Of a stretch of 64,000 nucleotides of DNA, positions 1 to 8,428 are shown piece by piece. Below the pieces are notes generated by a model. It did not search any database. It was not told the DNA's origin and saw only the letters and a list, made by a program, of their open reading frames with translations. Source of the stretch: Lacticaseibacillus hulanensis (lineage in GTDB: Bacteria > Bacillota > Bacilli > Lactobacillales > Lactobacillaceae); NCBI RefSeq assembly GCF_004010095.1, contig NZ_RRYD01000009.1, positions 30,115-94,114 of the forward strand, read 5' to 3'. A program made the translations under genes and the position numbers. Within the stretch, counting starts at the first letter, position 1, and every line of letters begins with the position of its first letter.

Positions 1-2
1 TG

Positions 3-350
3 CACGTCACGAGTTTTCACAGCAATTCGCTGAACGGCACAATTAACATCAACCAGCCGGGCCAGGTTCTGTTCACGACCATTCCCTGGGCCAAGGGCTG
101 GCACGTCAAAATCGACGGGAAGACGGCCACCCCGAAGAAGACGCTCGGCCTCTTCATGGCCTTTAAACTCAGTCGGGGCAAGCACACCATCAGCATGGTC
201 TACTACCCGCCGTACCTTGGCGTCGGCCTTGCAATCTCACTGGTCGCCGCGGCACTGGCCTGGCTGTGGCTGCACAAACGGCGAGAATACCGCCACGCGG
301 CCCCCATGTCGCGGCGGCTCAGGCTGCAAATGCGCAGAGGGCGTAACTAA
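3..350 (+). CDS. YfhO-family membrane protein, C-terminal fragment
   Basis: The reading frame is open from the window edge to a TAA at 348-350, so only about the last 115 residues are seen. The fragment has the tail expected of bacterial YfhO-type polytopic membrane proteins. A beta-rich extracytoplasmic stretch contains a GWHVKIDGK-like strand and a GKHTI...YYPPYLGVG motif. One hydrophobic helix (GLAISLVAAALAWLWL) and a basic cytoplasmic tail follow. YfhO proteins are linked to glycosylation of lipoteichoic acid or other envelope polymers in some Firmicutes. That role is inferred from the family and is not shown here. The gene converges with the LiaR-like gene across a shared bidirectional terminator. 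Confidence 0.72.
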   Translation, partial: HVTSFHSNSLNGTININQPGQVLFTTIPWAKGWHVKIDGKTATPKKTLGLFMAFKLSRGKHTISMVYYPPYLGVGLAISLVAAALAWLWLHKRREYRHAAPMSRRLRLQMRRGRN

Positions 351-371
351 CAACGAAGGCAACATTACCGC

Positions 372-419
372 ACACAAAAAGGCTCATTGAGGAAAAATCC
401 TCAATGAGCCTTTTTGTGT
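372..419. terminator. Bidirectional rho-independent terminator
   Basis: A perfect 22-bp stem (372-393 with 398-419) surrounds an AAAA loop. It has A-tracts and T-tracts on both sides, so it can end transcription of the YfhO-like gene on plus and of the lia operon on minus. Confidence 0.93.
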
Positions 420-453
420 ACCCACCAGCGTTTTACAGAAAAAAAGGTTTCCC

Positions 454-1122
454 CTAGACTGCGGGAATGTGGTCGGCCTCGCCACCAGCGGGTTTGACGA
501 TGCCGTGCTTGAACGCGTAGATTGCAGCCTTGGTCCGGTCATCGACTTCCAGCTTGGCCAGAATGTTAGACACGTGCGTCTTCACGGTCTTGAGGGTGAT
601 GAACAGTTCGTCGGCGATTTCCTGGTTGCTCTTGCCTTGCGCAATGAGCTTCAGGACCTCGCGTTCGCGCGTCGTCAAATCGTCGTACAGTGCCATGTCG
701 GCGGCGACCTTGCTGCGGTTCATGATTTTGGTGGTGACTTCCGGTTCAAGCACCGTCTGCCCCTTAGCTGTCTGCCGGATGGCGTCGGCGATTTCTTCCG
801 CCGTGCTGGTCTTCAGTATGTAACTGGCCGCGCCGGCCTCAATTGCGGGGTAAACCAGTTCGTCGTCGATAAAACTCGTCAGAATGATCACGCGCGCTTC
901 GGGCCAGGCCTTGAGGATTTTCTTGGTCGCATCCACCCCGTTCATGTTGGGCATAATGAGGTCCATCAAAATCACGTCCGGGCGAATTGCCAGGGCTTTT
1001 TCCAGCCCCTGCTCTCCGTCTTCCGCTTCGGCAACCACCGTTAAGTCGTCCTGCACGTTGAGGTACGAGGAAATCCCCAAACGTACCATTTCGTGATCAT
1101 CAACAATCAATACTTTAATCAT
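454..1122 (-). CDS. liaR: LiaR/VraR-type response regulator (NarL/LuxR family)
   Basis: This 222-residue cytoplasmic DNA-binding response regulator has an N-terminal receiver domain. The acidic pair is in IVDDHEMVRLG, the phospho-acceptor is Asp54 in ILMDLIMP, and the switch residues are in ILTSF and ILKTS. A C-terminal LuxR-type helix-turn-helix follows (LTTREREVLKLIAQGKSNQE). The frame is open further upstream, but the start at 1122 is chosen because MIKVLIVDDH is the canonical receiver N-terminus. It also gives an 8-nt overlap with the histidine kinase stop, indicating translational coupling. With the two upstream genes it forms a LiaF-LiaS-LiaR module. In low-GC Gram-positives this module senses cell-envelope damage such as lipid II-binding antibiotics. 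The target genes are not visible here. Confidence 0.92.
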   Translation of the reverse strand: MIKVLIVDDHEMVRLGISSYLNVQDDLTVVAEAEDGEQGLEKALAIRPDVILMDLIMPNMNGVDATKKILKAWPEARVIILTSFIDDELVYPAIEAGAASYILKTSTAEEIADAIRQTAKGQTVLEPEVTTKIMNRSKVAADMALYDDLTTREREVLKLIAQGKSNQEIADELFITLKTVKTHVSNILAKLEVDDRTKAAIYAFKHGIVKPAGGEADHIPAV

Positions 1123-2173
1123 CGTCTTGTCCTTCCTTCGCAATTGGGACCCGAATCTCAACACTAGTTCCCTGGTTAGGGAAGCTGATAACCCGCGCGG
1201 TCCCGCCAATTGCGGCAGCGCGTTCCTGGATGTTGCCCAAGCCATAACTGCCCGCGGATTCACTCTTGCTGGTGTCAAAACCAACCCCATCGTCAACCAC
1301 GCGCAGAATAACGGTGCCCGCTGATTCGTCCAGGTACACTTCCAGCTCCTCGGCCTCCGCGTGGCGCAGGGTGTTACTGAGCAGTTCCTGAACAATGCGG
1401 AACAAATTGTCTTCGACCGCCGGGGCCAACGTCACGTCTTCCAGTTCCCACGTGATGCGAATCTTAATCTTGGTCTGCAATTCCTTCAGTAGACCAATAA
1501 TCCCCTCACGCAGGTGTTTGCCGGCCAAACTCGTCGGCCGCAAGTGCAAAAGCAGCGCCCGCATCTCCGACTGCGCCGAGTTGACCACGCGCTCGATGGT
1601 TTTGACCTGCTTGAGCAGTGGGTCGTCATCGTCCGCTTTCTTAAGTGTACTACGCATCGCGGACAACATCATCATTGCGGCAAAAAGCTGCTGGGAAACC
1701 GAGTCGTGCAGCTCCCGCGCAATGCGGTGGCGTTCCTGAATCAGGATGTCCTCTTTCGCCTCGCCGCCAATCATGACGGGCTGGGCACTGTAGCGCGCGA
1801 TTTCGGCCTGCAGCCGCTCCATCTTGCGCCGTAATTGCTCAAGCATAACCGCACTTTCGCGGCCAAACTCAACCGAGTTGCGCCGGGTGTTAGTCAATGT
1901 GGGCACGTCCAGCTGGTTCGTGAGCATGACCGACAGCCGGTTCGCCACGTTTCGTTCTACCCGGTGCACCGCGATGTACGTGATAATGGCGGCAAGAAGC
2001 CCAGTGGTCATTGCCCCGAGCAACGCGTAGAGGCCAATCATGTTGTTGGTCATGGAGCTGATAAAACTGTCAAAACCCCGCGTCCGTTGGGTCATCCACA
2101 CCAGGATGGCCTCAAACCCGAGGGTAATAATCATGACGGAACTAAAAATTCCGAGTAAGCTGCGTTTCCTCAT
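1115..2173 (-). CDS. liaS: LiaS/VraS-type sensor histidine kinase
   Basis: This 352-residue membrane kinase has two N-terminal transmembrane helices (about residues 8-28 and 45-70) with only a short extracytoplasmic loop, the intramembrane-sensing layout typical of LiaS. A HAMP-like linker and coiled coil (about 70-130) follow. The HisKA_3 dimerisation box is ERHRIARELHDSVSQQL, with the predicted phosphorylated His156. The HATPase_c domain has the N-box NTLRHAEA and the G-box VDDGVGFD and GLGNIQERA. Its start codon overlaps the LiaF stop by 4 nt (ATGA), and its stop overlaps liaR by 8 nt. The three genes are therefore one tightly coupled operon. The LiaF-like partner is expected to hold the kinase inactive without stress. 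Confidence 0.92.
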   Translation of the reverse strand: MRKRSLLGIFSSVMIITLGFEAILVWMTQRTRGFDSFISSMTNNMIGLYALLGAMTTGLLAAIITYIAVHRVERNVANRLSVMLTNQLDVPTLTNTRRNSVEFGRESAVMLEQLRRKMERLQAEIARYSAQPVMIGGEAKEDILIQERHRIARELHDSVSQQLFAAMMMLSAMRSTLKKADDDDPLLKQVKTIERVVNSAQSEMRALLLHLRPTSLAGKHLREGIIGLLKELQTKIKIRITWELEDVTLAPAVEDNLFRIVQELLSNTLRHAEAEELEVYLDESAGTVILRVVDDGVGFDTSKSESAGSYGLGNIQERAAAIGGTARVISFPNQGTSVEIRVPIAKEGQDDD

Positions 2174-2892
2174 ACCGGCACGACCTCCAAATCCCCAATG
2201 AAGGCACTGGTGACAATTCGGATGTGGCGCGGTGCACTTTCGTAATCATCGGAAAATAGCCGAATGGTCTCGTTGCGCAGCGGGTGCGTTTGGCCCGCAA
2301 ACGTAACGTTCCCAATGAGCGCCGAGTGGTTCAGCTCGATGCCAATCCCGATTGGGACCAGCAACCGGGTCTTCCCGAAGCCCTTGCGAATCATGACGAC
2401 GTTGTCCCGCTTGGGCAAAATCGTGTTACCAAGGTCAACAATTGTGTCCCCGGCAATGAGCGTCAGGTTCACGTCGTCCCACTCGTAGACGGATTGGCCA
2501 ACCACAAAATCGCCAAACCAAGGGCGGCGCTGTGTGCTGTGGTCCGCATTTTCCTCCGCGCTGCGAATGCTGATGAATTGTTTCTTGAACCAGGGGAACA
2601 CCCCTAAGGCGCCGAAGCCCTGCCGCCCGGTGGATAGGACGGCAATGATGCCAATCAAAATCATCCACCAAACGGTCGGGTTGATGAAGATGGTCACAAC
2701 CAGCGCAATAATGCCGAAGACAAACAGTGGTGTCCGCAGCCAATTCTTACGCCGCAGCGAATTCGCCCAGCACACACTAAGCGCTCCGAGAATACTGAAC
2801 GCGAGCGTTGGTGGATTACTGATGATTTGGTAGCCTAACAGCAAAGCCAGTGCAGCTTCGATGAGGACAAAAACCCGTGCTTTAGCAGACAT
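2170..2892 (-). CDS. liaF: LiaF-like negative regulator of the LiaRS system
   Basis: This 240-residue protein has four short hydrophobic helices in the first 90 residues, arranged as tight hairpins. A cytoplasmic beta-strand-rich C-terminal domain follows (about 125-240), with repeated IVDLGNTILPK- and ALIGNVTFAG-like strands. This is the LiaF/VraT architecture. LiaF proteins inhibit the cognate LiaS kinase, and loss of LiaF function typically switches the response on. It is the first gene of the operon. The ATG has an upstream GGAAGGATGG-type ribosome-binding site. A TATGAT -10-like hexamer lies at about 2921-2926 without a convincing -35, as often seen in activator-dependent autoregulated lia promoters. 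Confidence 0.88.
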   Translation of the reverse strand: MSAKARVFVLIEAALALLLGYQIISNPPTLAFSILGALSVCWANSLRRKNWLRTPLFVFGIIALVVTIFINPTVWWMILIGIIAVLSTGRQGFGALGVFPWFKKQFISIRSAEENADHSTQRRPWFGDFVVGQSVYEWDDVNLTLIAGDTIVDLGNTILPKRDNVVMIRKGFGKTRLLVPIGIGIELNHSALIGNVTFAGQTHPLRNETIRLFSDDYESAPRHIRIVTSAFIGDLEVVPV

Positions 2893-3064
2893 GTTGCACC
2901 ATCCTTCCTCATCACATCATACCTGATTTTCGCAAAATTACTTAGGGCTTGGGGCCGATTTTTTACCCGAAACACAAATTAACTGGCCAAAACAAAAAAG
3001 ACCGCCAGAAACTGACGTGTGGTCAGCTTCCAATCAGCCCATTTTGCGCAATTGCCTTGGTTGT

Positions 3065-3538
3065 TTACTTAACTTCAGTAATCTTCACGTCCATCGTGCC
3101 ACCTGGGGTCTGAATGGAAACGTGGTCGCCCACGTGCTTACCAATCAGTCCAGCGGCGATAGGTGATTCGTTGCTAATCTTACCCTCAAATGGATCTGCT
3201 TCCGCAGCACCAACAATCTGGTAGGATTCTGGTTCGTCTTCACCGTCTTCAAGGAAGGTAACGGTGCGACCCACAGCGATTTCGTCGGGAGCCACAGCAT
3301 CACTGTCGATGATTTCGGCGTAACGCAGCATGGTCTCTACCTGGCCAATCCGGGTTTCGAGTGTGGACTGTTCATCCTTGGCACTCTCGTATTCGGAGTT
3401 TTCGGACAGGTCACCGAAAGAACGCGCAATCTTAATGCGTTCGATTACCTGAGGACGCTTAACGAGCTTCATGTCCTCGAGTTCCTTTTCAAGCTTTGCT
3501 TTGCCTTCTGCAGTCATTGGGTACGTCTTATCTGCCAT
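3065..3538 (-). CDS. greA: Transcription elongation factor GreA
   Basis: This 157-residue protein matches GreA. An N-terminal antiparallel coiled coil ([12 protein letters not shown] to [12 protein letters not shown]) carries the acidic tip residues in [11 protein letters not shown]-terminal FKBP-like domain contains [16 protein letters not shown]. GreA binds the RNA polymerase secondary channel and stimulates cleavage of backtracked transcripts. The start at 3538 ([12 protein letters not shown]) is preferred over upstream in-frame codons because of an AAAGGA site about 10 nt before it and the conserved N-terminus. It follows udk on the same strand with 95 nt between, including a strong hairpin. 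Confidence 0.95.
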   Translation of the reverse strand: MADKTYPMTAEGKAKLEKELEDMKLVKRPQVIERIKIARSFGDLSENSEYESAKDEQSTLETRIGQVETMLRYAEIIDSDAVAPDEIAVGRTVTFLEDGEDEPESYQIVGAAEADPFEGKISNESPIAAGLIGKHVGDHVSIQTPGGTMDVKITEVK

Positions 3539-3597
3539 TGTTAAAAATCCTTTCATCGGGGAAATCCCCACAATTTGATTTTAGTTCATTTAATACA

Positions 3598-3628
3598 GGA
3601 AGAGCAAACCCAGCAGGTTTGCTCTTCC
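3598..3628 (-). terminator. Hairpin between udk and greA (weak terminator or attenuator)
   Basis: A 13-bp perfect stem (3598-3610 with 3616-3628) lies just after the udk stop. It is followed on the minus strand by a poor U-tract (TGTATTAAAT), so readthrough into greA is likely. Confidence 0.6.
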
Positions 3629-3633
3629 GTATG

Positions 3634-4275
3634 CTAGGCCAATCCGCGGTCGTTCAAGATGGCCTGAATCTTTGTTGCTAGCAAATCAATCGCAACCTGA
3701 TTCTCACCGCCCTCGGGCACAATCAGATCTGCGTAACGCTTGGTTGGTTCAATGAATTCATGGTACATCGGTTTAACGGTGCTGCGGTACTGCTGAATAA
3801 TGTTATCCAGCGACCGGCCACGTTCGACCATGTCCCGCTGAATCCGCCGAATGACACGAATGTCGTCATCCGTATCAACGAAGACCTTGATGTCCATCAA
3901 ATTCCGCAGTTCCTCGTCAGCAAGAATGAGGATGCCCTCCAGAATGATGACGTCCTTTGGTTCAACGTGCACCGTTTCCTCGCTGCGGTTATGAATGGTG
4001 TAATCATAAACGGGCTTGTCAATCGGCTTGCGGGCGAGCAACTTCTTGAGGTCGCTCACCAGTAGCTCGGTGTCAAAGGCCAGTGGGTGGTCGTAGTTGA
4101 TTAACTTGCGCTCCGCAAATGGCAGCGTACTTGCCTTGTAGTAGGAATCTTGCTCCAAAAGCATGATGGAACTGTTCTTAGAGAAGTGTTCGAAGATGGC
4201 GTGTGCAACCGTTGTTTTTCCGGAGGCAGACCCACCGGTAATACCAATTACGATTGGTTTCTGAAGTTCAGTCAC
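3634..4275 (-). CDS. udk: Uridine kinase
   Basis: This 213-residue cytoplasmic kinase of the P-loop NTPase fold has the Walker A GGSASGKT at about residues 14-21. Uridine/cytidine kinase motifs follow: [15 protein letters not shown] and [11 protein letters not shown]. It phosphorylates uridine and cytidine to UMP and CMP in pyrimidine salvage. Length is normal for the family (about 205-215). It lies 14 nt downstream of mltG in the same direction and upstream of greA, an arrangement (mltG-udk-greA) that recurs in Lactobacillales and Bacilli. Confidence 0.96.
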   Translation of the reverse strand: MTELQKPIVIGITGGSASGKTTVAHAIFEHFSKNSSIMLLEQDSYYKASTLPFAERKLINYDHPLAFDTELLVSDLKKLLARKPIDKPVYDYTIHNRSEETVHVEPKDVIILEGILILADEELRNLMDIKVFVDTDDDIRVIRRIQRDMVERGRSLDNIIQQYRSTVKPMYHEFIEPTKRYADLIVPEGGENQVAIDLLATKIQAILNDRGLA

Positions 4276-4289
4276 GATTGTTACTCTTT

Positions 4290-5435
4290 CTATTGGTTGT
4301 CAGAGCCGATTGCGGCTTTGTTAACATTGTGTTCAGACAAGGTCCGGGCGAAGCGAATCTTCCCGGTCTTCAGGTTTGCAACGAAGTACAAGTAATCCTT
4401 GTCTCGGTCTGCTGGATTGAGCGTGGCCTGAACTGATGCCAAACTAGGCTGGTTAAACGGTCCTGGACCAAATCCAGGGTGTTTGTACAGGTTGTACGGC
4501 GATTTAACTTTAAGGTCGTCAAGCGTCAAATGCGTTTTGTGCGTGTTGAGCGCGTACATAATTGCGACGTCAGACTGAAGCGGCATGTTGATGGCGATTC
4601 GGTTGTAGAACACCCCAGCAATCTTGCGCCGACTGGTGGCGGTCACCCCTTCACGTTCAACAAGCGACGCAAGCGTCATTGTTTCCTGAACGCTCAGGTT
4701 CTTGTCGTCCATCGTCTTGTAGTACGGGCTGAGCGTGGTGTCCGTCTTGGCAACCATTTCGGAGACCAACTGCTCAGCACTCATGTTCTTCGAAACGTCG
4801 TACGTTGCGGGGAACAAATAACCTTCAAGTCGGTACCGCACGCCCTTAGCCTTGGACGTATCGGTTAACAACTTCGGGTATTTCTTGAGCAACTGCTTGA
4901 ACAGTTTCTCACTCTTGATTGCCTTCATGAAGGACTTTCTGGTCAGGTTCGGATCCTTTTTGGTGTAATCCTTCATCGACTTCGCGATGTCAGAAATCGT
5001 CACCCCTTCACGCACGAGCACGTGCGCGACCGGTTTGGCGTTCACCGTATCCGTCCGCATTGTGTCAATGACCGCAGCCAGCGTCATGGACGGCTTGAGC
5101 GTGTATTCACCAGCCTGGAACCCGGTCAGGTTGTGCGATTTGATGTAGTAGTTAAACACCATCGCACTCTTAATGACCTTCTTGTCAGCCAAAATTGCGG
5201 CAATCTGCTTGTTGGTTGAACCAACCGGAATCGTCACAGTCACCTGCGCCTTGGAGTCAGGATTAGCCGGACCCATCGCGGACTTCACGTAACGGAAACC
5301 CATGAAGACGATCACGACAATGAGCGTCAAAATTATCCCAACAATCCACCACACAATGCGCTTAGTCACCGCACTCTGGAGTTCGCGTACGGACCGTTTA
5401 TCCTGCCCGCTTGCATCATTTTTATTATCTGCCAC
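4290..5435 (-). CDS. mltG: Endolytic murein transglycosylase MltG (YceG-like)
   Basis: This 381-residue single-pass membrane protein has a short basic cytoplasmic N-terminus, one transmembrane helix (about residues 26-48) and a large extracellular YceG domain. A LysM-like part ([16 protein letters not shown]) comes first. The catalytic region [26 protein letters not shown] follows, in separate segments, with the predicted catalytic Glu260. [11 protein letters not shown] motif typical of MltG is also present. MltG cleaves nascent glycan strands near the membrane and influences glycan length during elongation. It is the first gene of the mltG-udk-greA group. Structured repeat element A lies in the gap upstream of its start. 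Confidence 0.94.
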   Translation of the reverse strand: MADNKNDASGQDKRSVRELQSAVTKRIVWWIVGIILTLIVVIVFMGFRYVKSAMGPANPDSKAQVTVTIPVGSTNKQIAAILADKKVIKSAMVFNYYIKSHNLTGFQAGEYTLKPSMTLAAVIDTMRTDTVNAKPVAHVLVREGVTISDIAKSMKDYTKKDPNLTRKSFMKAIKSEKLFKQLLKKYPKLLTDTSKAKGVRYRLEGYLFPATYDVSKNMSAEQLVSEMVAKTDTTLSPYYKTMDDKNLSVQETMTLASLVEREGVTATSRRKIAGVFYNRIAINMPLQSDVAIMYALNTHKTHLTLDDLKVKSPYNLYKHPGFGPGPFNQPSLASVQATLNPADRDKDYLYFVANLKTGKIRFARTLSEHNVNKAAIGSDNQ

Positions 5436-5624
5436 CGTTAAACCCCCATTGCGTCACATATCCTTAATATTTTACCATGCAGCATTGAGAATGACCATAG
5501 TATCAGCTGCACGCTTGGTTAAGTATAGGTAACAAATACGGGGCAACTCTCTCTCCGCCCTGGTCTCCCCCACACCCTCGCTGTCCGGCAGCGTGAGTCC
5601 TTGGTGAAGTTCTGGGCATGTAGT

Positions 5625-5966
5625 GGTCTAGGGGCCGCGACTGGGCGGGGTCTCGGGTGTGCCGCCCAGCTGTGGCAACAAGAAAACACGATGTGACGAC
5701 CGCGGTTTTTGCGGTTGGCACATCGTGTTTTCTTGAGGGAAAAATTTAGATTTGTGTGAGGAGCATTGAGGATTTAGGCACGAGATAGAGGCTTCAATCA
5801 CATACCAAGCATCGTACGAGTCAGGTTTAAGCCGCGACGATGCAAAGCTAAATTTTTAGTCTGGAGACGGCGCTTTTCCGGCTCCAGACGACCGCCACAG
5901 CGACCACGGCGAAGCACACCCGAGGCCCAGCCCGGACCCGGAGGCCAAACCCCGCAGCGCGGAGCC
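5625..5966 (-). repeat. Structured dispersed element, copy A (342 bp)
   Basis: This non-coding element fills the pheT-mltG gap. It shares more than 150 bp, in inverted orientation, with element B at 34941-35294. It has imperfect terminal inverted repeats: GACTGGGCGGGG near 5639 and its partner near 5926. Hairpin 1 (5679-5695 with 5719-5735) is a perfect 17-bp stem. An inner A/T stem pairs 5740-5749 with 5848-5857. Hairpin 2 spans 5859-5889. The left tip (GGTCTAGGGGCCGCGACTGG) matches element C rather than B, so copy A looks chimeric. Read from pheT, the order is arm, hairpin 2, inner stem, hairpin 1, arm. Strand is given as the direction of the adjacent gene. No convincing ORF is present. Confidence 0.85.
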
Positions 5967-5998
5967 CCCTCACTAATCCTACCTCAGCGAATTACTAG

Positions 5999-8422
5999 TT
6001 ACCGAATCTGCGCGTCGAGCTGGGCCTGCAGGGCTGACTTAACTTCGCCGAATGCATTCTCAACCGTCTCTTCAGTCAGTGTTGCTTCAGGGTTCAGGTA
6101 CGTCAACGTGTACGCAAGACTCTTCGTGTGGGCGGGCAGCTTGTTGCCGGTGTACACGTCGAAGAGCTGGACGTTCTGCAGGTACTTGCCACCAACGGAA
6201 TTGATGACGTCCAGGATTTCAGCGTTTGACACCTTGTCGGAAATCAGAATCGCGATATCGCGCGTCATGCTTGGGAACTTCGGTGCCGGAATAGCCGTCT
6301 TGTCGCCGCGTGCGGCAACAAACAGTGGTTCAAGATTGAGTTCGAAGATGAACGTCTCTGGCAAATCGTTTTGCGCCTCGTATGCTGGGTGCAGCCGGCC
6401 GACAAGACCAATCCGCTGCCCATCAAGGTAAATCGAAGCGCTCTGACCTGGGTGCATTGCCCCATCCAAGTCTTTTGCCGCGTACGTCACCGTGCCGGCA
6501 AGGTTAAAGTCTTCGAGGAGGTGTTCAACAATACCCTTAGCCACGAAGAAATCAACCTTCTTGGCGCCGTGCTGCCAGTTGCTTGGCACCAGGTTGCCGG
6601 TCAAAACGCCGGCAAGGTATTCGTGCTCCGCTGGCCGCTTCTGGTCGGTGCTGCGAATGAAGACGCGGCCCTGTTCGTACAGAGCAACGTCGGTTTCACC
6701 GCGCTTGCCGTTGTAGCGAACCGCATCGAGCAGCCCCATCACGAGGTTTTCGCGCAAGTCCTGGTGGTCAACGGTCATGGGCCAAGCCAGTGCGGTGCGG
6801 GAGCTAGTCTCGAGGGCAAAGTGCTCGTTGTCGTTGCCGCCGCGTAATGCGTAGGTGATTGCCTGATCCAGACCGGCTGCTTCGAGCAACTTGCGACTGC
6901 GCCGAATGCGTGACTGGGTTGGGTTCAGCACGCCGACCGTCAGTGTTGATTCTGGCAATGTGCTTGGCAGCTTGTCGTAGCCGTAAAGCCGTGCCACTTC
7001 CTCAATCAGGTCGGGCACGATGCTAATGTCCCAGCGGCGAGCAGGCACGGAGACGGTGTAAATGGTGTCGCCATCTTCATCCTTGGTCGTAACGCCAAAA
7101 CCAAGACGGTCGAAGATATCAGCAACTGCCTTTGCGGACAATTCCGTACCCAGCACGTGGTTAATGCGGCTAAGTTTGATGTCGATGACCACTGGTGCCC
7201 CACTAACACTCGTGGCCGTGAGTACACCCTTGGCCACATCCCCACCAGCAAGTTCACTTGCCAACCGGGACGCCGTGTCGAGGGCCAGGCCAATGTTTGA
7301 CTGGTCAATACCCTTTTCGAAACGGGACGATGCCTGGCTGCGCAGGTTGTAACGCTGCGCGGTCTTGCGGACGTTCGCGTGGTTGAACAGTGCAGATTCG
7401 AACACAACCGTCGTCGTGTCCTTCGTAATCTCGGAGTTCAGTCCGCCCATGACCCCGGCGAGACCAATCGCCTTGTCTGCATCGGCAATCACGATGTCGT
7501 CACGCACCAATTCGTGGTCGTTGCCATCCAGCGTCGTCAAGCTCTCGCCGGCGCGCGCACGGCGCACCTGCACCTTGTGTCCAGCAACCTTGTCGTAATC
7601 AAAGGCGTGCATTGGCTGGCCGAAGTAAATCATGATGTAGTTGGTGATGTCCACGATGTTGTTCAGCGGGCGAATGCCGGCATTCCAGAGGCGCTTTTGC
7701 AGCCAGAGGGGACTGTCACCAATCTTGACGTTGCGCACAATGCGCAGGTTGTAACTTGGTGCATCCTTTGCATCGTCAACACTCACGCTCAGCAAACTGT
7801 CAGCAGGCGTTGCGCCCTCAACAACTGGGGCATCGTCAAAATGCGGCTTGTTGCCGTAAGTAGCACCGACTTCCCAAGCGGCACCGCGCATCCCGAGCGT
7901 GTCGGCACGGTTAGGCGTGATGTCAAAGTCGAGAATGGCGTCGTGCATCCCAAGTGCCTCGAGTGCGTCGGAACCGGGCTTCAGGGCTTCACTGAAGACA
8001 TAAATCCCGTCACTGTACTTCTTCGGGGCAATGCTGTCACTGAAACCAATTTCCTGGAGGGCACACAACATCCCGTTACTGATTTCGCCGCGAATCTTGC
8101 CCTTCTTAATCTTGACGTTGTCCTTAATCCGGGCACCTGGCATCGCGACAATGACCGTCTGGCCGGCAGCCACGTTCGGAGCACCGCAGATAATCTGGCG
8201 CAATTCTTCTTCGCCAACGTCAACCTGGCAGATACGCAGGTGGTCGGAGTCGGGGTGCGCCTTAACGCTCTCGACGTGGCCAATCACGATGTTCTTGAGT
8301 CCAGCATCGGGACGCACAATTCCGGGCACTTCAATCCCGGTCACCGAAACCTTGTCGGCCAATTCCTCTGGGGAAACCGGCACATCAACTAATTCTTTTA
8401 ACCAATTATATGAAACATCCAT
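5999..8422 (-). CDS. pheT: Phenylalanine--tRNA ligase beta subunit
   Basis: This 807-residue subunit of the alpha2-beta2 enzyme has domains in the usual order. The N-terminal tRNA-binding (EMAP-like) domain, about 39-150, contains HPDSDHLRICQVDVG. The B3/B4 editing domain is about 210-390 and the B5 domain about 400-480. A catalytic-like class II domain follows, with a C-terminal anticodon-binding (FDX-ACB) domain from about 710 containing FPSMTRDIAILI. With PheS it charges tRNA-Phe and edits mischarged Tyr. It starts 6 nt after the pheS stop, so the two are co-translated from the T-box-controlled transcript. Length is normal for the long bacterial form. Element A begins 32 nt past its stop codon. 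Confidence 0.97.
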   Translation of the reverse strand: MDVSYNWLKELVDVPVSPEELADKVSVTGIEVPGIVRPDAGLKNIVIGHVESVKAHPDSDHLRICQVDVGEEELRQIICGAPNVAAGQTVIVAMPGARIKDNVKIKKGKIRGEISNGMLCALQEIGFSDSIAPKKYSDGIYVFSEALKPGSDALEALGMHDAILDFDITPNRADTLGMRGAAWEVGATYGNKPHFDDAPVVEGATPADSLLSVSVDDAKDAPSYNLRIVRNVKIGDSPLWLQKRLWNAGIRPLNNIVDITNYIMIYFGQPMHAFDYDKVAGHKVQVRRARAGESLTTLDGNDHELVRDDIVIADADKAIGLAGVMGGLNSEITKDTTTVVFESALFNHANVRKTAQRYNLRSQASSRFEKGIDQSNIGLALDTASRLASELAGGDVAKGVLTATSVSGAPVVIDIKLSRINHVLGTELSAKAVADIFDRLGFGVTTKDEDGDTIYTVSVPARRWDISIVPDLIEEVARLYGYDKLPSTLPESTLTVGVLNPTQSRIRRSRKLLEAAGLDQAITYALRGGNDNEHFALETSSRTALAWPMTVDHQDLRENLVMGLLDAVRYNGKRGETDVALYEQGRVFIRSTDQKRPAEHEYLAGVLTGNLVPSNWQHGAKKVDFFVAKGIVEHLLEDFNLAGTVTYAAKDLDGAMHPGQSASIYLDGQRIGLVGRLHPAYEAQNDLPETFIFELNLEPLFVAARGDKTAIPAPKFPSMTRDIAILISDKVSNAEILDVINSVGGKYLQNVQLFDVYTGNKLPAHTKSLAYTLTYLNPEATLTEETVENAFGEVKSALQAQLDAQIR

Positions 8423-8428
8423 TGTGTG

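Noticed and set aside
5503..5721. Minus-strand ORF of 72 codons inside element A
   Set aside because: It lies in the inverted-repeat arm and hairpin 1, lacks a ribosome-binding site and is not conserved in element B.
5859..5889. Hairpin 2 of the structured elements as a simple intrinsic terminator
   Set aside because: In the direction of the upstream gene it is followed by TAAAAATTTAG and not by a U-tract, and its stem is conserved by covariation together with the other helices.
7379..8392. 337-codon plus-strand ORF opposite pheT
   Set aside because: It is antisense to a clear pheT; no ribosome-binding site and low-complexity composition.
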